Assembly: GCA_030146445.1 (NCBI GenBank)
Contig: JASLBT010000032.1
Coordinates: 1 to 13,694 of the forward strand
Reading direction: 5' to 3'
From: Segetibacter sp.
GTDB lineage: Bacteria > Bacteroidota > Bacteroidia > Chitinophagales > Chitinophagaceae
Length of the DNA stretch: 13,694 bases
Shown: piece after piece, positions 1-7,297 of the stretch
How positions within the stretch are numbered: position 1 is the first letter of the stretch
How the letters are laid out: every line of letters starts with the position of its first letter
Program-made: the position numbers and the translations under genes
The notes under the pieces: model-generated
The model's database searches: none
What the model was told of the DNA's origin: nothing
What the model saw: the letters and a program-made list of their open reading frames with translations, nothing else

Positions 1-2030
1 CTTTGCTCCTGGCGGTAAGCGTTGTTTAGGGCATCATCTAAAAACTGGTATTCAAACTCCTGATCGCCGGCAACGGATTTCCATGCGGCTCTCAGGCTGT
101 TCAGTTGATCCTGCACATTACCTGGAAGGAGCCGAACCGTCAGGCGGGGACGCGGCGGGAACTGGTAGCTTACATCGGAAGAAGTGCGAAAAATGCTGTC
201 ACCCTTTAGCGCGACCATCACCGGCTTGATGGCCGTATGCAACGACTCTATGTGAAAATCTTTAACGACCCCGATGATCTTCTGCGTATACTTGCCCGGA
301 AGTGTCTGCCCGATCGGGTTCTTCCATCCATATGCTTTGGCCAGGGCCTCGTTGATAATGATGTTGTTCGAATCGGCGGTGTTGCCTTTTTCGAATCCTC
401 TTCCGCTTACTAACTGGAGCTTCATGGTTTGAATGAAATCTTCGTCTACCACGTTAAACCCGAATTGCCTGAAAACGCCGGCATTATCCTTATAACCCAA
501 CGACATCCAGCCATATTCGGCAAAGCTAAACAGGGACCTGGTGGTGGAAGCCACCTGTGGATTTTGGCTGATCGCCGATTTGTACACGGTAGCCAGCGGG
601 TTTCCTTCTACCGGCGGCTTATTGGTCGGTATGATAACGACCTGCTCTTTATTGTAACCGAGGTCTTTGCTCCTGAGATAGTGCAGCTGTTTGCCAATGG
701 TGATCGTACAGATGATCATGATAATGGATGCGACAAATTGCCCTACAACAAGTGATTTTCTGAACAAGCCCATATGCTGGCGGGTTTTCAAACGGCCCTT
801 TAAAACCTGTATGGGTTTAAAGCCAGACAATACAATAGCCGGGTATATGCCGGCAAAAAGCCCGATGATGACCACCAGGCAAAAACAGAACAGCACAGTG
901 AAGCCGTTGAATTTTAGCGAGAGCTGGCGATCTGCGAGAGTGTTAAAAGGGTTCAAAAAAAGCAATGCCAGCAGTATGCCAACGATCAGTGCAACTAATG
1001 TGAGTAAAAGGGCCTCGCCCCAAAACTGCCGGATCAGTTGGCTGCGCGCTGCACCCAGCACTTTCCTTACGCCCACCTCCAGCGCTCTTTTTGCTGACCG
1101 GCCTACTGAAAGGGTGACAAAATTTATGCATGCAATGAGTAATACCAGCAGCCCTATTGTGCCGAGGATATAGGAGTACTTTGGATTGCTTATGGGCTGG
1201 TTCCCTTCGGGCAATGCATTGTTTAAATGAATGCCGGTGATCGGCTGCAGGGTGACCTTGTATTCACCAGGCTTGTAAGTTTTGCTAACAAGCGGGTTCA
1301 TTATCGAACTGATTTTGCTGTTAGCTACGGCAAGATCAGCACCTTGTTTTAACAGCACATACGTTTCGACCGAGACATTTGACCATGCCCTGGTTCGGGT
1401 TTGCTCACTCCAGAAACGGGGTGCATTGGAAAAAGGTATGAGCATCGAAAACCTGATACTCGACTCCAGCGGATTGTCTTTTGCTATACCCGTAATTGTG
1501 AACAAAACTTTATCGTTACCCAGCTGTAATTCAATGTCCTGGTTCAAAGGTGGTGTTTTCCCGAATAGTCTTTTAGCTGCACTTTCCGTAATAATCAGCG
1601 AATTACTCGTGGGAAACGGATTGTTGCGATCGCCTTGCAGAAGTGCAAAATCGAACATGTTGTAAAACGTGCTGTCGACCATGTTCACATTGTCGTTGAA
1701 GGTGTTGTTATTGAACTTTACCAGTGCGTTGTAACTGAACACCCGACACGTTGTTTGAACCTCTGGCAAGTTGCTTTGCAATACCGGACCCAGAGGAACA
1801 GGGGTAACCACGTTTTTGATTACCTGCCCCTCGTAATGTTCTTCGAGCCAGGCACGATATATCCTTTCAGCTTTCGAATGGAAGCGATCGAAGCTAAGCT
1901 CGCTTTTTACAAACAACATGATGAGCATACAGCAGGCAATGCCGACCGCAAGCCCAAAAATGTTTATAAGGGTATATCCCTTATGCCTGGCGAGGAAGCG
2001 GAAGGCAACTTTTAAATAGCTTCTTAGCAT
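1..2030 (-). CDS. FtsX/MacB-like ABC permease P5 (partial, C-terminus beyond window)
   Basis: This reading frame stays open from an ATG at 2030 to the left edge, giving 676 codons; by comparison with P1-P4 about 110-130 C-terminal residues, including TM6-8, lie outside the window. I translated it by hand. It begins MLRSYLKVAFRFLARHKGY, with TM1 about 19-42, first periplasmic core domain about 45-283, TM2-4 about 286-306, 338-360 and 378-402, TM5 about 426-446, and most of the second periplasmic domain, with DFHIESLH at 591-598. It is the most divergent visible member. The segment NLSTARS after TM2 is replaced by TLSVGRS (306-312), and the coupling segment reads RALEVGVRKVLGA (315-327), with Leu where the others have Lys. 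No frameshift or internal stop was seen, so it appears intact as far as visible. It is the fifth consecutive permease; whether more follow to the left cannot be told. Confidence 0.93.
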   Translation of the reverse strand, partial: MLRSYLKVAFRFLARHKGYTLINIFGLAVGIACCMLIMLFVKSELSFDRFHSKAERIYRAWLEEHYEGQVIKNVVTPVPLGPVLQSNLPEVQTTCRVFSYNALVKFNNNTFNDNVNMVDSTFYNMFDFALLQGDRNNPFPTSNSLIITESAAKRLFGKTPPLNQDIELQLGNDKVLFTITGIAKDNPLESSIRFSMLIPFSNAPRFWSEQTRTRAWSNVSVETYVLLKQGADLAVANSKISSIMNPLVSKTYKPGEYKVTLQPITGIHLNNALPEGNQPISNPKYSYILGTIGLLVLLIACINFVTLSVGRSAKRALEVGVRKVLGAARSQLIRQFWGEALLLTLVALIVGILLALLFLNPFNTLADRQLSLKFNGFTVLFCFCLVVIIGLFAGIYPAIVLSGFKPIQVLKGRLKTRQHMGLFRKSLVVGQFVASIIMIICTITIGKQLHYLRSKDLGYNKEQVVIIPTNKPPVEGNPLATVYKSAISQNPQVASTTRSLFSFAEYGWMSLGYKDNAGVFRQFGFNVVDEDFIQTMKLQLVSGRGFEKGNTADSNNIIINEALAKAYGWKNPIGQTLPGKYTQKIIGVVKDFHIESLHTAIKPVMVALKGDSIFRTSSDVSYQFPPRPRLTVRLLPGNVQDQLNSLRAAWKSVAGDQEFEYQFLDDALNNAYRQEQ

Positions 2031-2179
2031 TTGAGCCCTTTTTTGATTTGCTGATGCACCTGGTTTATGTGCGATTGTAACGGTGTTTTTTGTGGAACGG
2101 CAGGATTGTGTTGAGGATAACCAACGTTCGAATTATTGTCGAAAGTATTGCAGTTGGTTTTATGACCCGTTTCCCTCAT
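2024..2179 (-). CDS. possible 51-residue hydrophilic small protein between P4 and P5
   Basis: Within the 207-bp P4-P5 spacer, the minus strand has an ATG at 2179 opening a 51-codon frame that ends in TAA at 2024-2026, overlapping the P5 start by 7 nt. An SD-like AAAGGTG precedes the ATG by a few bases, which is uncommon for this window. The product begins MRETGHKTNCNTFDNN and ends IKKGLKC. It is hydrophilic, rich in Asn, Gln and His, with no membrane segment or signal peptide. The overlap with P5 would allow translational coupling. I recognise no family, and an open frame of this length can occur by chance, so this is only a candidate. The rest of the spacer (2180-2237) shows nothing. Confidence 0.28.
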   Translation of the reverse strand: MRETGHKTNCNTFDNNSNVGYPQHNPAVPQKTPLQSHINQVHQQIKKGLKC

Positions 2180-2237
2180 CAGCACACCTTTACGCTGTTC
2201 ATGAAGGTGCTATTACCGGCAGCGTTGTTCATCCGTT

Positions 2238-4661
2238 CTACTCGGTTCTTAAACTTTTAACGGGGTTTGATAGCGCTGCCTTAATGGTTTGAAAACTTAC
2301 TGTAAAAAGTGCAATCACCAAAGCAGCCACGGCAGCAATAGCAAATACCCACCAGCTTATATTAACACGGTAAGGAAAATTCTCCAACCACCTGTTCATA
2401 GCAAACCATGCTACGGGAAAGGCAATTATCGAAGCGATAAACACCGGTTTTAAAAAGCTCTTCGAGAGCAAAGCCACAATGCCGCCCACGCTTGCACCAA
2501 GCACTTTCCTGATACTTATTTCTTTGTTGCGTTGCTCTGCATTGAATGCTGCCAAACCAAAGAGGCCCATACAACCTACCACTATCGCCATAACGGTAAA
2601 GATCCAAAGCAGGCTGCCGAGTTTGTCTTCCGACTTGTACATGGAAGCAAAACTTTCGTCCATGAATTTATAGTCGAGCGGATAATCGGGAGAGAAACGG
2701 TTCCACACCTGTTTGATATAGGCGATGGTATTCGGCAGGTCAGCGGTTTTAATCTTTACAGCCATTTTCTCAAGTACGGGTGGATAGATATGGAGCACGG
2801 TGGTGGTCACCTTTTCGTGCAGACTTTTGTAGTGAAAATCTTTAATCACTCCAATAACGCGACCTTTTTTAAATGGGTTAAGGGAGTCCTTTTCCCATTT
2901 GTCCCAGTGTATGCGCTGGCCCAGTGCTTTATCCGGTGTACCAAACCCGAGTTCACGTACGGCCGTTTCGCTGATAATGAAAGCTTCATCTACATCTGTG
3001 GGCATGTTCTTCGAAAAGTCGCGTCCAGCTACCAACCTGATACCGAGTGTTTTGATATAGTCGTGGTCGACAATAAACAAGTTTGCGCTGTGGCGTTTAT
3101 CACCATCTTTACCTGGTATGATAACACCATCGCCGGCATATTGATCACCGGGTAGTCCGTAACCGGCGGTAGCCGAAACCACGTTTGCAGATCGCTTTAA
3201 TTCATCTTTAAACGCTTCGGGATTTGTCGCAACCTCACCCCTGACAGGAAAGTACAGCAGTTCGTCCTTATTAAAGCCCATGTCTGTTTCGTGCAGGAAC
3301 CTCACTTGCCGGTAAACGATTGTCGTGGAGATGATCAACAATGCTGATAGGGCAAACTGTATTACCACAAGTGCCTGTCGTAACCATTGTATATGGCCCT
3401 GCGATGCGGCTGTTGGCTTCATCCCCTTAAGTACCTTTATGGGTTGAAATCCGGATAACACCAGTGCGGGGTATATTCCCGCGAGTATGCCGATCAGTAT
3501 GCCGGTGGCGATGAGGCCAAGCGCTAAAACAGGATCGGTGAAAGGGTTAAAGGAAATTTGTTTTTCAGTAAATGCATTCAGTGCCGGTAATATCATCATG
3601 CTCGCTATGGTAGCAACCATCACAGACACTAGCGATAGAAGAATTGTTTCGCCCGTAAACTGCATCAACAACTGCCTGCGGTCGGCACCCACTACTTTCC
3701 GTACACCAATTTCTTTTGCCCTTCTGAATGACCGTGCAGTGGCAAGGTTGATGAAATTGAAACAGGCAATTAACAAAACAAACAGCGCAATTATACTGAG
3801 TCCCTTTACATAGGTCTCGTTTCCTCTTTTTGCATTATCGTAAGAAAAAGCAGACGACTGAAGATGGATGTTCTTTAGTGGTTGAAAGTACGCCTGGTAG
3901 GTAAAACCGCCCGGAGCGGTCTTTGGATGCGCAAGACGGGTAACCTCTGCCTGGAACTTCGACTGAAGTTGATCGACGTTGGTTCCCGGTTTTACCTTTA
4001 CATAGGTGAAAAACTGTTGCCAGCCCCAGCTCTCCATTCGCGTCTCCGGAATGCCGGCTGATTTCAACGATAGCAGGAGATCGAAACCGAGGTGAAAGTG
4101 CTCCGGTACCCCGGCCAATACACCCTTCACGACAAAGTTCTCCTGTTCTACTTTGATCGTTTTACCCAACGGATTTTTGTTGCCGAAGTATTTGGCGGCA
4201 AGGTCTTTTGTGATCACCACCGATAAGGGCTCGGCCAGGGCAGTGTTTGGATCACCCTGTAAAAATTTCAGGGGAAACACGCTGAAGAAAGATGGTTCGG
4301 TGAACATGTACTTGTCTTCATATGCCTTTACGTTCTCTTGCTCCAGTAACAGTTTGCCTCCCGACATGAGGATGCGTAACGTATTATCTACCTCGGGAAA
4401 TTGTTGTTTCAGGTGGGTGGCAAACATCGGTGGAACACTCGCGGTGCTCGAGTTGCCTTCGGTGCTTTTTCTTTCGGTGTATAGCCGGTAGACATTGTCG
4501 CCACCTTGTATAAACTTGTCGTATTTCCATTCATCCCATACAAACAAGCCTATTAACAGGCAGCCAGTAATCCCGATAGAAAGGCTAAGTATATTAATTG
4601 CGGTAAAACCTTTGTAGCGCAGCAGGTTCCTGACTGCCGTTTTAAAATAATTTTTGAGCAT
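2238..4661 (-). CDS. FtsX/MacB-like ABC permease P4
   Basis: An 807-residue inner-membrane permease with the duplicated TM + periplasmic domain + 3 TM layout: TM1 about 20-42, first periplasmic core domain about 45-283, TM2-4 about 286-306, 336-359 and 378-401, TM5 about 429-450, second periplasmic domain about 455-682, TM6-8 about 686-707, 738-755 and 769-790. The first coupling segment is KEIGVRKVVGA (316-326). The second reads KEISIRKVLGA (713-723), with Ser in place of the Gly found in P1-P3. The periplasmic motif is DFHYKSLH (608-615), and the tail is NPVKSLRTE. The ATG at 4661 gives MLKNYFKTAVRNL, matching P1. It lies 59 bp after P3 and 207 bp before P5. Family certain; partner ATPase inferred to be the gene at 12378-13055; substrate unknown. 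Confidence 0.95.
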   Translation of the reverse strand: MLKNYFKTAVRNLLRYKGFTAINILSLSIGITGCLLIGLFVWDEWKYDKFIQGGDNVYRLYTERKSTEGNSSTASVPPMFATHLKQQFPEVDNTLRILMSGGKLLLEQENVKAYEDKYMFTEPSFFSVFPLKFLQGDPNTALAEPLSVVITKDLAAKYFGNKNPLGKTIKVEQENFVVKGVLAGVPEHFHLGFDLLLSLKSAGIPETRMESWGWQQFFTYVKVKPGTNVDQLQSKFQAEVTRLAHPKTAPGGFTYQAYFQPLKNIHLQSSAFSYDNAKRGNETYVKGLSIIALFVLLIACFNFINLATARSFRRAKEIGVRKVVGADRRQLLMQFTGETILLSLVSVMVATIASMMILPALNAFTEKQISFNPFTDPVLALGLIATGILIGILAGIYPALVLSGFQPIKVLKGMKPTAASQGHIQWLRQALVVIQFALSALLIISTTIVYRQVRFLHETDMGFNKDELLYFPVRGEVATNPEAFKDELKRSANVVSATAGYGLPGDQYAGDGVIIPGKDGDKRHSANLFIVDHDYIKTLGIRLVAGRDFSKNMPTDVDEAFIISETAVRELGFGTPDKALGQRIHWDKWEKDSLNPFKKGRVIGVIKDFHYKSLHEKVTTTVLHIYPPVLEKMAVKIKTADLPNTIAYIKQVWNRFSPDYPLDYKFMDESFASMYKSEDKLGSLLWIFTVMAIVVGCMGLFGLAAFNAEQRNKEISIRKVLGASVGGIVALLSKSFLKPVFIASIIAFPVAWFAMNRWLENFPYRVNISWWVFAIAAVAALVIALFTVSFQTIKAALSNPVKSLRTE

Positions 4662-4720
4662 AATGGGTGTTTATTCAGGGTTAAAGGTTGAGAATTGCTT
4701 TATGCGCATTAGCGACATGA

Positions 4721-7114
4721 TCATTCGGTTCTTAAACTTTTAACGGGATTTGAGATCGCTGCTTTTACGGCCTGGAAGCTTACGGTGATCAAGGCAATGG
4801 CAAGGGTCAAAAATCCGGCTCCAACAAAAATCCACAAGCCTACCGACACGCGGAAAGTGAAATCTTGTAACCATTTGTTCATGGTAACCCATGCTATTGG
4901 AAAAGCTATGAGTGACGCTACAATCACCAGCTGCAGAAAATCTTTCGACAGTAAAGCAACCACGTTTGATACTGATGCGCCAAGCACCTTTCGAATGCCG
5001 ATTTCCTTGTTTCGTTGTTGAATGACGTATGCCGATAAACCAAACAGCCCCAGCATGGCCAACAACACAGCAATCCCTGCAAAAGTGTTCAATACCTTTC
5101 CCAACCGCAGTTCTGAGCTGTAGAGCTTGTTGTAATTATCATCGAGAAAGTGGAACTCGAACGGGCGATGGGGTACAAGATTTTTCCACGATCTTTCCAG
5201 GTGTTGAACAGTGGCTTGCATGTTTTCGCCCGAAAGTTTCACCAACAACAAATTGCCCCAATTTTCATTAAACAATACCAGCGGCTTAATAGGGTTGTGA
5301 AACGAGGAGAAGTGAAAATCTTTGATGACGGCCTTAACGGTACCGGGCCGGTGAGTGCCGAGGAACATCTTTTTACCAATGGCCTCTGTCGGCGTCCAGC
5401 CCAACCCGCGTGCAGCTGTTTCATTTAAGATGTAGTGATATTGTTTTTTCGTCTGGTCGTCGTAATCTACATCCTTCATATCCTGTTCGCTAAAGTCTTC
5501 ACCCGCAATAAAGCGGACACCAGTTGTTTTTGCAAAATCTTCATCTACAACATTGGCGTTAGCGATCACGGATTGATTTTCGGACATGTCGGACCGCCGC
5601 ATACTATAGCCTGCGACAATATTGATGGGCTCGTTATTGACCCTTGTAACACTTTTCACCCCCGGGTTATTCTTAAAGACCGTTTTTACGGTTTGGATGT
5701 TTGCCTTCATCTTTTGATCCATGGGAAGTACAACAATGTGCTCCCTGTTAAAGCCAAGGTTTTTGGATTGGATGTATTCAAGTTGCTTCTGAATAACAAA
5801 ACACGCTACGATCAGGAAAACGGAGATCATAAACTGGAAAACGATGAGCGACTTACGCAACACCATTCCCGAGTCCGAATGTTTAAAAGCACCCTTTAAT
5901 ACCTTTATTGGCTGATAGCCGGATAAAATGACGGCGGGGTAACTTCCTGCTAAAATCGTGATGCATAGAATAGTTGCGAGCTCAAAAGCGAGTACAGCAG
6001 GGGAGAAGAAGTCGTTTAAGGGCAAACTTCGATCGGCTAAATTGTTGAAGGGCTGAAGGAGTAATGCAGCAAGGACAATGCTGATGAGCAAAGCAAAAAG
6101 CGAGATCAACAATGACTCACCTATAAACTGCCAGAAGATCTGTTTTTTGAAAGCACCGGCAACTTTCCTGATGCCAACTTCCTTAGCCCGTTCCATTGAT
6201 CGTGCGGTACTCAGGTTGATATAAGTGAAGCAGGCAATCGCTAAAATCAACAGTGCGACAGCTGCGATGATGTAGATATAAGTTATGTTGTTATTGGGTT
6301 CAAAGCCATCAAAAGGGGAGTACAGGTGAACACTTTTAAATGGCTCGAGTTCATAGGTCAGGTAGTCTTTCCCGCCGATTTCATTACCCATTTCCCGCTG
6401 CATGAAGCCGCGAATCTTTGATTGTAAGGTGTGGATAGCCGCCTCGGATTTAAGCAAGAGATAGGTTGTAAAATTTGCATCCCAGTAAGTTTTCTCCTGC
6501 GTAACACCAAGCGATGAGAACGAACCCAGCAAGTCAAATTTTATCTGGGAGTTGGATGGACAATCTTCCATCACCCCGGTAACCGTATACGGAACGGCGC
6601 TACTTCCGACAGTCACTATTTTTCCTACTGGGTTCTCACGACCGAAATATTTTTCCGCCGCTGTTTTGGTGAAGATCACGACGTTGGGTCCGGAGAGAGA
6701 TTCCTTACTGTTTCCCTGCAGAAGTTTAAAAGAGAACATGTCGAGGAAGGTGGAGTCTGCATAAACGAACGACCTCTCGTTGAACAGTTTGTCTTGGTAA
6801 CGGATTACCCTGCTGGTGGCGCTCATGCGCACTGCCATCTCAACTTCCGCAAAATTGCGGGTGAACGATGGCGCTACTTTAGTACTGGTGAAATTTCCTT
6901 TTTGTGTAGCGCCGCCAAAGCTGTACTCCATAATTACTCTGGCGATACGATCTCCTTTTTCCTGGAACTGATCATAACTTAGTTCGTGGCGAATGTAGAT
7001 GGCCATCAATAAACAGCACGTAAGCCCAATGCTCAGGCCAATAATATTAATCAGCGAAAAGGCTTTCTTTTTCCACAGGTTCCTGAATGCTATTTTGATA
7101 TAATGCCTGATCAT
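4721..7114 (-). CDS. FtsX/MacB-like ABC permease P3
   Basis: A 797-residue permease of the same family. TM1 lies at about 21-43, the first periplasmic core domain at about 45-275, TM2-4 at about 277-299, 331-352 and 374-398, TM5 at about 422-440, the second periplasmic domain at about 445-672, and TM6-8 at about 677-699, 727-745 and 758-780. Coupling segments read KEVGIRKVAGA (311-321) and KEIGIRKVLGA (703-713). The periplasmic motif is DFHFSSFH (599-606). It ends in NPVKSLRTE, and the DNA encoding that tail (4725-4747) is identical over 23 bp to the tail of P4 (2242-2264). The ATG at 7114 gives MIRHYIKIAFRNL, in line with P2. P4 follows after only 59 bp, the shortest gap of the array, so P3 and P4 are the pair most likely to share a transcript. 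Substrate unknown. Confidence 0.95.
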   Translation of the reverse strand: MIRHYIKIAFRNLWKKKAFSLINIIGLSIGLTCCLLMAIYIRHELSYDQFQEKGDRIARVIMEYSFGGATQKGNFTSTKVAPSFTRNFAEVEMAVRMSATSRVIRYQDKLFNERSFVYADSTFLDMFSFKLLQGNSKESLSGPNVVIFTKTAAEKYFGRENPVGKIVTVGSSAVPYTVTGVMEDCPSNSQIKFDLLGSFSSLGVTQEKTYWDANFTTYLLLKSEAAIHTLQSKIRGFMQREMGNEIGGKDYLTYELEPFKSVHLYSPFDGFEPNNNITYIYIIAAVALLILAIACFTYINLSTARSMERAKEVGIRKVAGAFKKQIFWQFIGESLLISLFALLISIVLAALLLQPFNNLADRSLPLNDFFSPAVLAFELATILCITILAGSYPAVILSGYQPIKVLKGAFKHSDSGMVLRKSLIVFQFMISVFLIVACFVIQKQLEYIQSKNLGFNREHIVVLPMDQKMKANIQTVKTVFKNNPGVKSVTRVNNEPINIVAGYSMRRSDMSENQSVIANANVVDEDFAKTTGVRFIAGEDFSEQDMKDVDYDDQTKKQYHYILNETAARGLGWTPTEAIGKKMFLGTHRPGTVKAVIKDFHFSSFHNPIKPLVLFNENWGNLLLVKLSGENMQATVQHLERSWKNLVPHRPFEFHFLDDNYNKLYSSELRLGKVLNTFAGIAVLLAMLGLFGLSAYVIQQRNKEIGIRKVLGASVSNVVALLSKDFLQLVIVASLIAFPIAWVTMNKWLQDFTFRVSVGLWIFVGAGFLTLAIALITVSFQAVKAAISNPVKSLRTE

Positions 7115-7264
7115 ACAAATGTTTTATGGTTCAGTAATCAACCTCATTTTCTAAAGAAGCTCAGTTTAACCTGGCTTTGGTGTATCTGTTTAACCCAACG
7201 TCCACTAAAAACATTTTTGCTGCTCTCCCAGTCTTGCGTTTCCCGCTTGCAGCCGCTACCTTTC

Positions 7265-7272
7265 TACCTTTG
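7265..7272 (+). promoter_or_regulatory. -7-box match antisense to the permease genes
   Basis: TACCTTTG fits the Bacteroidota -7 consensus TAnnTTTG exactly, in the 183-bp P2-P3 spacer but on the plus strand, opposite to the genes. A TTG at 7247-7249 is only 15 bp upstream, shorter than usual. If active it would make RNA antisense to the 3' end of P2. The rest of the spacer (7115-7297) shows no gene. Confidence 0.2.
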
Positions 7273-7297
7273 CAGTTTTGATTTTGGATTTTCCCGC

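Noticed and set aside
2127..2143. Inverted repeat TTCGA...TCGAA in the P4-P5 spacer as a terminator
   Set aside because: The stem is only 5 bp, the loop 7 nt, and no T-run follows on the minus strand; it is expected by chance.
2532..3155. 207-codon plus-strand ORF, plus the other plus-strand ORFs opposite the permeases
   Set aside because: They lie fully opposite strongly conserved permease coding sequence and have no recognisable domain, membrane pattern or start signal. They are shadows of the minus-strand genes.
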